Source: Clostridiales bacterium
GTDB lineage: Bacteria; Bacillota; Clostridia; Oscillospirales; QAMX01
Direction: 5' to 3'
Assembly (NCBI GenBank): GCA_012841675.1
Contig: DUUG01000284.1
Span: 1-8,387, forward strand
DNA: 8,387 nucleotides
Part shown: positions 1-5,478 of the stretch, in pieces
Position numbering within the stretch: the first letter of the stretch is position 1
Layout of the letters: every line of letters starts with the position of its first letter
Made by a program: the position numbers and the translations under genes
The notes under the pieces: model-generated
What the model saw: only the letters and a program-made list of their open reading frames with translations
What the model was told of the DNA's origin: nothing
Databases searched by the model: none

Positions 1-2
1 AG

Positions 3-59
3 GGTGAGCATGGATGGATTGTCCGCCATTTGCATCAGCTGCTCTCCACAATTGAGTAG
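3..59 (+). CDS. Possible C-terminal end of an upstream gene (partial)
   Basis: One frame is open from the window edge to a TAG stop at 57-59 and encodes 18 residues ending in HLHQLLSTIE, which reads like an amphipathic helical protein tail. The stop lies 12 bases before the ribosome site of the next gene, and no convincing promoter is visible in between, which would fit an operon. A second frame is also open up to 90 but gives a serine- and cysteine-rich string that looks less like protein. The stretch is too short to assign a family, and this is a weak call. Confidence 0.3.
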   Translation, partial: GEHGWIVRHLHQLLSTIE

Positions 60-71
60 TCATGCACATAT

Positions 72-80
72 AAAGGAGGA
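72..80 (+). promoter_or_regulatory. Ribosome binding site for the metallopeptidase
   Basis: AAAGGAGGA lies six bases upstream of GTG at 87. It fixes this non-ATG start and gives a complete signal peptide. Confidence 0.75.
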
Positions 81-86
81 TATATT

Positions 87-812
87 GTGAAGAGGTTCAG
101 AACGCTAGTTTTAGTCGCTATTATAACAGTTGCCTCTCTGACTATTTCAACCCAAGCGGTTGAACCAGCTAGATATTACAAACACCTTGATGTAAGAGTG
201 CAAATAGATCCGACGTATAGATCAACATTCGGTACATCATCATTCGCGCAAGCGACAACTGATTTTGGTTGGGCAGCTGAAGCTTTTGAACGTGAATGGT
301 CACTTATGCTTGATGCATCGATTGTACACATATATAATACACCAGCTTCTTATTGCTCATCCAAAACTACTATGTGTACAGATGCAGTGTGTGGTAGTCC
401 CTGTGTCAATGATGATACCACCTCGATTCATCACAAGAATGATTTAAAAAATTTTTATCACATAGCTAATACTTATCAGTTGGGCAGTTATGATCTCAAT
501 GTGGCTCTGTTTGCAGCTAGATTTTGCAGAGTCGGAACAACGCACGGAGGAGGTTCCCTAGGCCTTGCTTGGTTAAACGGTGCTTATGTAACAACGACAA
601 ACACGACAAACTATACGGAAATACAAAGAGTTCGTTTTATACAGCATGAACTATCACATTGTTTTGGCTGTACAGATAATATTATTGATAATCCATGTAG
701 CGCAGGTGATTGCATAATGAAAGGAAGTTATGATACAGTTCCCCTAAGTTTACACACGCGAAACATATGGTGTAATAATTGTCATGCAGATTTTAATGTG
801 AATGCTCATTAG
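87..812 (+). CDS. Secreted metzincin-like zinc metallopeptidase, cysteine-rich
   Basis: The predicted product is a 241-residue exported protein, probably a zinc endopeptidase acting outside the cell. Residues 1-24 form a signal peptide: a Lys/Arg start, a hydrophobic core, and a likely signal peptidase I cut after the Ala of STQA. The zinc site is H187-E188-x2-H191-x2-G194-x2-D197, the metzincin pattern with aspartate in the third ligand position, as in snapalysins. A Met-turn candidate (C209-I210-M211) follows 14 residues later. The Gly-rich GLAWLNGAYV stretch near residue 155 resembles the metzincin edge strand. Eleven cysteines (90, 97, 102, 106, 147, 192, 195, 204, 209, 229, 232) are unusual for a Firmicute exported protein and suggest disulfides. 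There is no visible propeptide. The start is GTG at 87, six bases after AAAGGAGGA at 72-80. The gene is visibly richer in A/T than those after 1561. The fold class is likely; the substrate is unknown. Confidence 0.72.
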   Translation: MKRFRTLVLVAIITVASLTISTQAVEPARYYKHLDVRVQIDPTYRSTFGTSSFAQATTDFGWAAEAFEREWSLMLDASIVHIYNTPASYCSSKTTMCTDAVCGSPCVNDDTTSIHHKNDLKNFYHIANTYQLGSYDLNVALFAARFCRVGTTHGGGSLGLAWLNGAYVTTTNTTNYTEIQRVRFIQHELSHCFGCTDNIIDNPCSAGDCIMKGSYDTVPLSLHTRNIWCNNCHADFNVNAH

Positions 813-816
813 GAGG
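811..816 (+). promoter_or_regulatory. Ribosome binding site overlapping the upstream stop codon
   Basis: AGGAGG begins inside the TAG stop (810-812) of the metallopeptidase gene and lies eight bases before ATG 825. This arrangement favours translational coupling of the peptidase and lipoprotein. Confidence 0.7.
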
Positions 817-824
817 GTACTTCA

Positions 825-1406
825 ATGAAAAAGAATCATTATATAATATATTTTACTATTATGTTTCTGGGTATTACCTTAACGGGTTGTGGAACCTCCT
901 TTCCTGACTCTGGAACGACAGCTACGACAGACCCACCGGATGCCCTTGTTATGGACTCATTTGAATCACTTGGTGAGCTAGAAAGCGCCATCTTGCAAGT
1001 CAGTATGCAGAAATCGGCTGATTCCAACTTGCCGGCTTACTATATCCGCCCCAAAACGCCCATCCATGCAACAGTGAAAACGGTGCATGTGCGAGAGGAA
1101 TACTATGTATTGATCCAATACGAAGAAGATCCCAGTGGGTATGAAGCAGTATACGCTTGGTTTAGAGAATCATCCATTCAAGATAAGTTGGATATGCTGG
1201 AAAGAAATAATATCTCCTATGATAAGTTTCAGGATGGGGATCAGGTTTACTATGTGGCAACGGCCCCGGATGATAAAGGAAACCCCTATGATTATCTCAT
1301 TTTTTTTGAGTGGGAGGGGCATACCATGCAGGTAAACCTGCCTGCCGCCCTTGGGGCGTACGAGAATACGTTTCCGTATCTTGCGTTGGAAAAAGTCACG
1401 CCATAA
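825..1406 (+). CDS. Small lipoprotein of unknown function
   Basis: The product is a 193-residue protein that I do not recognise. It begins with two lysines and a hydrophobic stretch (residues 6-18), then a lipobox L19-T20-G21-C22. It should therefore be lipidated on C22 and anchored on the outer face of the membrane. A Ser/Thr/Gly/Asp-rich linker (about 23-40) precedes a mixed alpha/beta domain of about 150 residues, rich in Tyr, Phe and acidic residues, with a YYVLIQYEE strand and a YDYLIFFEWEG strand. No catalytic motif is visible. The ribosome site AGGAGG (811-816) overlaps the stop codon of the metallopeptidase gene, so translation of the two is probably coupled. The lipoprotein could serve as an inhibitor, chaperone, immunity factor or substrate-binding partner of the peptidase, but this rests only on position. 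The bidirectional terminator at 1476-1515 ends the unit. Confidence 0.75.
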   Translation: MKKNHYIIYFTIMFLGITLTGCGTSFPDSGTTATTDPPDALVMDSFESLGELESAILQVSMQKSADSNLPAYYIRPKTPIHATVKTVHVREEYYVLIQYEEDPSGYEAVYAWFRESSIQDKLDMLERNNISYDKFQDGDQVYYVATAPDDKGNPYDYLIFFEWEGHTMQVNLPAALGAYENTFPYLALEKVTP

Positions 1407-1407
1407 T

Positions 1408-1441
1408 GGCAAAAATCGGCAAGGTGAACCCCATTTTTGCC
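1408..1441. repeat. Inverted repeat downstream of the lipoprotein gene
   Basis: GGCAAAAAT (1408-1416) pairs perfectly with ATTTTTGCC (1433-1441) around a 16-base loop, starting two bases after the lipoprotein stop. No T-run follows, so it is not a standard terminator. It could protect the 3' end of the message from exonucleases. Confidence 0.4.
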
Positions 1442-1447
1442 CGCCGT

Positions 1448-1465
1448 TAGGGAAGATTTTCCCTA
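1448..1465. repeat. Short inverted repeat between two larger hairpins
   Basis: TAGGGAA (1448-1454) and TTCCCTA (1459-1465) form a seven-base-pair stem with a four-base loop. It is small and may be fortuitous, but it lies between the 1408-1441 repeat and the terminator. Confidence 0.3.
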
Positions 1466-1475
1466 GGAAGATCAA

Positions 1476-1515
1476 AAAAACACCGGAACAGATATTTTCC
1501 TGTTCCGGTGTTTTT
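1476..1515. terminator. Bidirectional intrinsic terminator
   Basis: AAAAACACCGGAACAG (1476-1491) pairs perfectly with CTGTTCCGGTGTTTTT (1500-1515) over 16 base pairs around an eight-base loop. The A-run on one side and T-run on the other let the hairpin act as a rho-independent terminator on either strand. It sits between two converging genes, the lipoprotein on the + strand and the oxidoreductase-like gene on the - strand, and can stop both transcripts. Confidence 0.92.
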
Positions 1516-1560
1516 CTATGGTTGATCGGTTTAAAAGGTTTCAACTAAGCAGCGGCTTTC

Positions 1561-2784
1561 TTACTCCCCGTCCCAAATTTCGGTCAAGCTGTATTTCCAT
1601 TTGCGCTCTGCCGGGCGGACGAGCCAAGCGCCGTTGGTAAAATCGGGGAAGGCCTGGGGCATGCCGCCTAAGGCGACGGACTGCTCACTCAGCGGTGTCA
1701 ACGCCGCGTGGACGGCAAAGTCGTACACGTCAATGGGCGTGTCGCACTGGGCCTGTACGCTTTCGAGGAAGGCGCGAAGGGTCAGATAGTCCATGCCGCC
1801 ATGGCCGCCGCGGATACCTTCCTGCTGATACCATTTCCAAAGGGGGTGTTCGTACTTTTCCAGATAGGGGGCAAAAGGCTCCCACTTGTGTTCGGGGCTA
1901 ATACCGTCTAAGTAGATGGAATAGTTTTCCTCCATCCAGATGCCCTTGGTGCCCTGTACTAAACCGCCGCGGGAATAGGGGCGGGGCAGGGTCGTGTCGT
2001 GGGTCATGACGAGGGTTTCCCCGTGGGCGCATTTGACGATGGTGGTTACCACATCGCCTAAGGCGAAGGGGTAATTTTGGAGGTAATCCACGTCAGGCAG
2101 GTTATCTTTAATCCATTCGTTTAAGCCCCGAGACTTGCTTGCCATGGAAGTAAGGCTTACAAACCGGTTACCCCGGTTGATGTTAAGCATTTTTCCCATG
2201 GGCACGGAACCGTGGGTGGGATATACATCTCCGTTGCGGTGCATATAATTGTCCAGACGGTAGTGGCGGTTAATATGGCCCTTGGCCACCTCCTCGCGCA
2301 GGTCATGCTCATAGCCGCAGCGGGTGTGGATCAGCTCGCCAAACACGTTCTGCTTGACCATGTTCAAAAGCGCCAGCTCTTCCCGGCCATAGCAGCAGTT
2401 TTCCAGCATCATGCAGGGCATTTTCGTTTCCCGGCTGGTCTGCACCAGTTCCCAGACTTCGTCGAGAGAGCAGGCGCCGCCGACCTCGCTGGCCACGTAT
2501 TTGCCGGCCTTCATAGAGTCAATGGCGATGCGCATATGTGTCTGCCAGGAAGTAGCGATCAAAACGGCATCCACATTAGAAAGGGCCAGAAGCTCGTGGT
2601 AGTTTTGCGTTGCCACAGGGGCAGGCTTGCCGGCTTCTTTCAGCGTAGTCACGGCACGATCCACTCGGTCTTGGTAAACGTCACATACGCCGACAATATT
2701 GACGTCTTCCATTTCCATAATCAGCCGCATGAGGCCAAAACCCCGGCCGCCCTGGCCGATAATGGCAAGATTTACATTCGACAT
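1561..2784 (-). CDS. Gfo/Idh/MocA-family protein, GH109-like (NAD-dependent glycosidase or oxidoreductase)
   Basis: The product is a 407-residue soluble protein. The N-terminal Rossmann domain carries G10-Q-G12-G13-R14-G15 and an acidic D35 at the end of the second strand, which points to NAD rather than NADP. The usual Gfo/Idh/MocA E-K-P motif is replaced by E100-V-G. The C-terminal domain carries several segments I associate with GH109 alpha-N-acetylgalactosaminidases, which use NAD in an oxidation-elimination hydrolysis: Y158-E-H160-D161-L-R, then R183-N-G-D-V-Y-P-T-H191, then I-N-R-G, then G-G-H-G-G-M-D (326-332), and finally LTPLSEQSV. There is no signal peptide or Tat motif, so it should act in the cytoplasm on imported sugars. 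The gene stands alone, convergent with the cassette and divergent from murD. ATG 2784 is preferred over ATG 2790 because of ribosome-site spacing. Family membership is secure; GH109-type activity is inferred. Confidence 0.85.
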   Translation of the reverse strand: MSNVNLAIIGQGGRGFGLMRLIMEMEDVNIVGVCDVYQDRVDRAVTTLKEAGKPAPVATQNYHELLALSNVDAVLIATSWQTHMRIAIDSMKAGKYVASEVGGACSLDEVWELVQTSRETKMPCMMLENCCYGREELALLNMVKQNVFGELIHTRCGYEHDLREEVAKGHINRHYRLDNYMHRNGDVYPTHGSVPMGKMLNINRGNRFVSLTSMASKSRGLNEWIKDNLPDVDYLQNYPFALGDVVTTIVKCAHGETLVMTHDTTLPRPYSRGGLVQGTKGIWMEENYSIYLDGISPEHKWEPFAPYLEKYEHPLWKWYQQEGIRGGHGGMDYLTLRAFLESVQAQCDTPIDVYDFAVHAALTPLSEQSVALGGMPQAFPDFTNGAWLVRPAERKWKYSLTEIWDGE

Positions 2785-2793
2785 GGTCATTCT

Positions 2794-2800
2794 CCTCCTT
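2794..2800 (-). promoter_or_regulatory. Ribosome binding site deciding the start of the GH109-like gene
   Basis: On the minus strand AAGGAGG is followed after three bases by ATG 2790 and after nine bases by the in-frame ATG 2784. Nine bases is a normal distance and three is too short, so ATG 2784 is the likelier start. Confidence 0.65.
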
Positions 2801-2822
2801 GTTCCGGAAACGCGGCCGGACC
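2801..2822. repeat. GC-rich imperfect inverted repeat in the GH109-like gene leader
   Basis: GTTCCGG (2801-2807) and CCGGACC (2816-2822) pair with one mismatch around an eight-base G/C-rich loop. It lies between the minus-strand -10 box and the ribosome site, where it could be an operator or a leader hairpin. No known regulator site is recognised. Confidence 0.3.
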
Positions 2823-2846
2823 GACCGCCAATAAATTCCAGTATGT

Positions 2847-2875
2847 ATTATACAAGGTATCAAACCACAAGGCAA
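2847..2875 (-). promoter_or_regulatory. Sigma-A-type promoter for the GH109-like gene
   Basis: On the minus strand, TTGCCT (2875-2870) is followed after 17 bases by a perfect TATAAT (2852-2847). Transcription would start near 2840, leaving a leader of about 55 bases before ATG 2784. Confidence 0.6.
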
Positions 2876-2886
2876 GCAGAAAACAA

Positions 2887-2915
2887 TTGAAAAACAGGCG
2901 TTAAAGGACTATAAT
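2887..2915 (+). promoter_or_regulatory. Sigma-A-type promoter for the murD operon
   Basis: TTGAAA (2887-2892) is followed after exactly 17 bases by TATAAT (2910-2915). Transcription should start near 2922, about 65 bases before the murD start. It is divergent from the promoter of the GH109-like gene, whose -35 box lies 11 bases away. Confidence 0.75.
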
Positions 2916-2986
2916 AAAGATTACTGTATACAATGTGTGAATGTTGACAGGTTTCATATTTTTATAGCAGGAGAGAAGGCGATTTT

Positions 2987-4363
2987 TTGGCAAGTGCATA
3001 TGAAACATATTTTGCCTCTTTGGCCGGAAAACGTGTGGCGCTTTTGGGGTTTGGGGTTTCCAACCGCCCGTTGTTGCCTCTTTTGTGCCGGGCGGGGGCT
3101 GTTGTTTCCATAAGAGACAGCAAAACTGACCTTAAGCTGCAGGAGGATTCCTTCGACTGGAGGGAGTATAACATACAGTTTCATCTGGGCGAGACGCATA
3201 TGGAAAACATGGATGAGGAAAGTATCATCCGCTCGCCCGGGCTGTTGCCGACTTTGCCTGCCCTTAGGAAAGCCGCCGCAAACGGAAGCATTATCACTTC
3301 CGAAATGGAACTTTTCTTTGCCCTTTGCCCCTGTAAAGTAATTGGCATTACAGGAAGCAACGGCAAAACCACGACATCGGCTTTAGTTTCCAAAATTCTG
3401 GAAACGGCCGGTCATTCCGTTTACTTAGGCGGCAACATCGGAACACCCCTTTTGCCCGTCATTCCGAAAATGACGGAAGATAGCATTGCGGTGGTAGAGC
3501 TTTCTTCGTTCCAGCTTATGGATATGGGAAAGTCCCCGTCTGTGGCGGTGGTAACGAATGTGGCGCCTAATCACCTCGACAAGCATACGGATATGGACGA
3601 ATATGTCACGGCAAAGGAGGCCATTTTTGCGTTTCAGCGGTCTTCCGACCTGCTGGTTGCCAACTTTGATAATGATTACACCCGGAGCTTTTTACAAAAG
3701 GCAAAGGGCAGAACCCTGGCTTTTTCCGATCAGGCAGAGCCTACGAAGGGGATTTACGCCAAAGACGGGGTTATATATCGGAACGGAACGCCCGTTTTAG
3801 AAGAAAAAGACATGATTTTGCCCGGGCGGCACAATGTGCAGAATATGATGGCGGCTATTGGTGCAACCGTCGGTCTTGCCGAGCCGGAGCATATACAGAA
3901 GGTGGCAAAGACCTTCGGGGGCGTGGAACACCGGATGGAGTTTGTCCGAGAATATAACGGCGTCTCGTATTACAACAGCTCCATTGATTCTTCGCCTTCC
4001 CGGACAGTAGCGGCATTGTCCTGCTTTACAAGACCGGTGGTTTTGCTGGCCGGAGGATATGATAAGCATATCCCCTTTGAGCCTATGGCCGAGTCTGTGA
4101 TTAAAACGGTAAGGCATTTAATCCTAACGGGGCATACGGCGGAAAAAATCGAAAACGCCGTTGTATCTCACCCGAAATATCGGCCCGGCTATCCCGAAAT
4201 CTCCCATGCGGAAAACTTAGAGCAGGCGGTACAGCTTGCCGCGAAGACCGCCCGAGCAGGCGAGGCGGTGCTGTTATCGCCGGCGTGTGCGTCTTTTGAC
4301 GCCTTTGCCAATTTTGAGGAGCGGGGAAAAGCGTTTAAAGAGGCGGTTAGAAGACTTTCGTAG
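2987..4363 (+). CDS. murD: UDP-N-acetylmuramoyl-L-alanine--D-glutamate ligase
   Basis: MurD adds D-glutamate to UDP-MurNAc-L-Ala in the cytoplasm using ATP, the second amino-acid step of peptidoglycan precursor synthesis. The 458-residue length is normal. In order it has an N-terminal UDP-binding domain (VALLGFGVSN near residue 17), the ATP P-loop GITGSNGKTTT (120-130, K127), GGNIGTPL, ELSSFQL, NHLDKH, and K210 at the position of the carbamoylated lysine. Next come GVEHRMEFV, the C-terminal domain with GGYDKHIPF, and LLSPACASFDAFANFEERG. The segment that reads DSKATN in Escherichia coli is here NSSIDSSPSRT (330-340), a form I associate with clostridial MurD. The start is TTG 2987, seven bases after GAAGG within AGGAGAGAAGG (2969-2979). 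It is the first gene of its operon and sits near murI, the source of its D-Glu substrate. Confidence 0.95.
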   Translation: MASAYETYFASLAGKRVALLGFGVSNRPLLPLLCRAGAVVSIRDSKTDLKLQEDSFDWREYNIQFHLGETHMENMDEESIIRSPGLLPTLPALRKAAANGSIITSEMELFFALCPCKVIGITGSNGKTTTSALVSKILETAGHSVYLGGNIGTPLLPVIPKMTEDSIAVVELSSFQLMDMGKSPSVAVVTNVAPNHLDKHTDMDEYVTAKEAIFAFQRSSDLLVANFDNDYTRSFLQKAKGRTLAFSDQAEPTKGIYAKDGVIYRNGTPVLEEKDMILPGRHNVQNMMAAIGATVGLAEPEHIQKVAKTFGGVEHRMEFVREYNGVSYYNSSIDSSPSRTVAALSCFTRPVVLLAGGYDKHIPFEPMAESVIKTVRHLILTGHTAEKIENAVVSHPKYRPGYPEISHAENLEQAVQLAAKTARAGEAVLLSPACASFDAFANFEERGKAFKEAVRRLS

Positions 4364-4364
4364 G

Positions 4365-4393
4365 TTGAATTTTTGCCCGTTCTATGCTAAAAT
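4365..4393 (+). promoter_or_regulatory. Internal extended -10 promoter before ddl
   Basis: TTGAAT (4365-4370) is followed after 17 bases by TAAAAT (4388-4393), preceded by TG in the extended -10 position (4385-4386). It begins two bases after the murD stop. It would start transcripts near 4400, just before the ddl ribosome site, giving ddl and the genes after it a supply independent of murD. Confidence 0.6.
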
Positions 4394-4403
4394 ATCAGGA
4401 ATT

Positions 4404-4410
4404 AAGGGAG
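4404..4410 (+). promoter_or_regulatory. Ribosome binding site deciding the ddl start
   Basis: AAGGGAG lies nine bases before ATG 4420. The earlier in-frame ATG at 4384 has no ribosome site and falls inside the predicted promoter, so 4420 is the better start. Confidence 0.7.
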
Positions 4411-4419
4411 ATACGATAT

Positions 4420-5475
4420 ATGGAAAAAACATTAGTTTGCGTGCTTTTTGGCGGCGTTTCCCCCGAGCATGAGGTTTCCTGTGCTTCGGCGCGGTCGCTG
4501 CTTGACATTATTGACCGTTCTCGTTTCGACGTTCTGCCCGTCGGTATTACGAAAGACGGCAGATGGCTTTTGACAAGCTGTGAAACGGAGGAAATTGAAA
4601 ACGGAGCCTGGGTTAACCATCCCGCCTCTGTGCCTGTGGTGTTCTCACCGAGCAGGGGAGAAGAAGCCGGGATTTGGACGGGAAGCAAATGGATCCGCCC
4701 CGACTGTGTTTTCCCGGTGCTGCACGGAGAAAACGGCGAGGATGGGAGCATGCAGGGGCTGTTCCGTCTGGCCAACATCCCCTTTGTGGGAAGTTCGGTC
4801 ACCTCGTCGGCTATTTGTATGGATAAGGCGTTTACCAAGATGCTTTGCGAGCGGGCGGAAATTGCCCAAGCGGAGTGGCTTTTGGTATATAAAAAGGAAA
4901 TCGAAGAAGACATGGCGGCTGTTGTTTGCCAGGTAGAGGATCAGTTTGTCTATCCTGTTTTTGTCAAGCCGGCCAATACGGGCTCTTCCGTCGGCGTTTC
5001 CAAGGCCTACGACCGGCGGCAGTTAGAGGAAGCCCTTTCACACGCCGCTCAATTTGACCGCAAGGTGCTGGTGGAGGAGTTTGTCGACGGACTGGAGCTG
5101 GAAGTCGGCGTTTTGGGCAATGACGAGCCTATTGCCTCCGGTGTGGGGCAGATTTTACCTTCCCGGGATTTTTACTCCTACGAATCGAAATATATTGACG
5201 GCACCAGCGGCCTTTCCTTTGATCCGCCTATTAGCGAGGCCAAGAAAGAGGAGGTTCGAAATACGGCTTTGGCCGTATTTCGCTTATTAGATTGTAGGGG
5301 TCTGTCCCGCGTGGACTTTTTCTTCCGCAAAAAAGACGAACGTGTGATTTTCAATGAAATTAACACCCTACCGGGGTTTACCAAGATCAGCATGTACCCC
5401 AAGCTGTTTGACAAGGCGGGGGTTCCGTACTCTGAGCTGATTACAAAACTCATTTTACTGGGAAAAGAGGCGTAA
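4420..5475 (+). CDS. ddl: D-alanine--D-alanine ligase
   Basis: Ddl joins two D-alanines with ATP to make the dipeptide that MurF adds to the peptidoglycan precursor. From ATG 4420 it has 351 residues, normal for the ATP-grasp family. Visible motifs are the N-terminal GGVSPEHEVS (E18 matches the E of the E/S/Y active-site triad), HGENGEDGSMQG, the ATP-grasp loop TGSSVGV (187-193), and the omega-loop YSYESKY (252-258). The carboxylate and Asn metal ligands lie in NEINTLPGFT (E313, N315). The Tyr-rich omega-loop with Lys-Tyr is typical of D-Ala-D-Ala rather than D-Ala-D-Lac ligases, so there is no sign of intrinsic vancomycin resistance of the VanA type. It follows murD after 56 bases and has a probable promoter of its own. 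Confidence 0.95.
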   Translation: MEKTLVCVLFGGVSPEHEVSCASARSLLDIIDRSRFDVLPVGITKDGRWLLTSCETEEIENGAWVNHPASVPVVFSPSRGEEAGIWTGSKWIRPDCVFPVLHGENGEDGSMQGLFRLANIPFVGSSVTSSAICMDKAFTKMLCERAEIAQAEWLLVYKKEIEEDMAAVVCQVEDQFVYPVFVKPANTGSSVGVSKAYDRRQLEEALSHAAQFDRKVLVEEFVDGLELEVGVLGNDEPIASGVGQILPSRDFYSYESKYIDGTSGLSFDPPISEAKKEEVRNTALAVFRLLDCRGLSRVDFFFRKKDERVIFNEINTLPGFTKISMYPKLFDKAGVPYSELITKLILLGKEA

Positions 5476-5478
5476 GGC

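Noticed and set aside
52..74. TTGAGT and TATAAA as a promoter for the metallopeptidase
   Set aside because: The spacer is only 11 bases and transcription would begin at or after the ribosome site, so this is unlikely to work.
1170..1548. Open frames on both strands running through the terminator hairpin region
   Set aside because: They read straight through a perfect intrinsic terminator and overlap the lipoprotein gene, and their proteins merely translate the inverted repeat.
2212..2904. A 230-codon plus-strand open frame opposite the GH109-like gene
   Set aside because: It is antisense to a gene with strong family motifs, its protein is a low-information mix rich in His, Ala and Gln, and no ribosome site precedes it. 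It is a shadow of the real gene.
2944..2949. Perfect -35-like TTGACA upstream of murD
   Set aside because: No -10 box lies at a workable distance; the position 17 bases on reads GCAGGA and overlaps the ribosome site. The TTGAAA/TATAAT pair upstream is far better.
4384..4419. Upstream start for ddl at ATG 4384
   Set aside because: It lacks a ribosome site and overlaps the predicted -10 box, whereas ATG 4420 has AAGGGAG at nine bases and gives the usual Ddl N-terminus.
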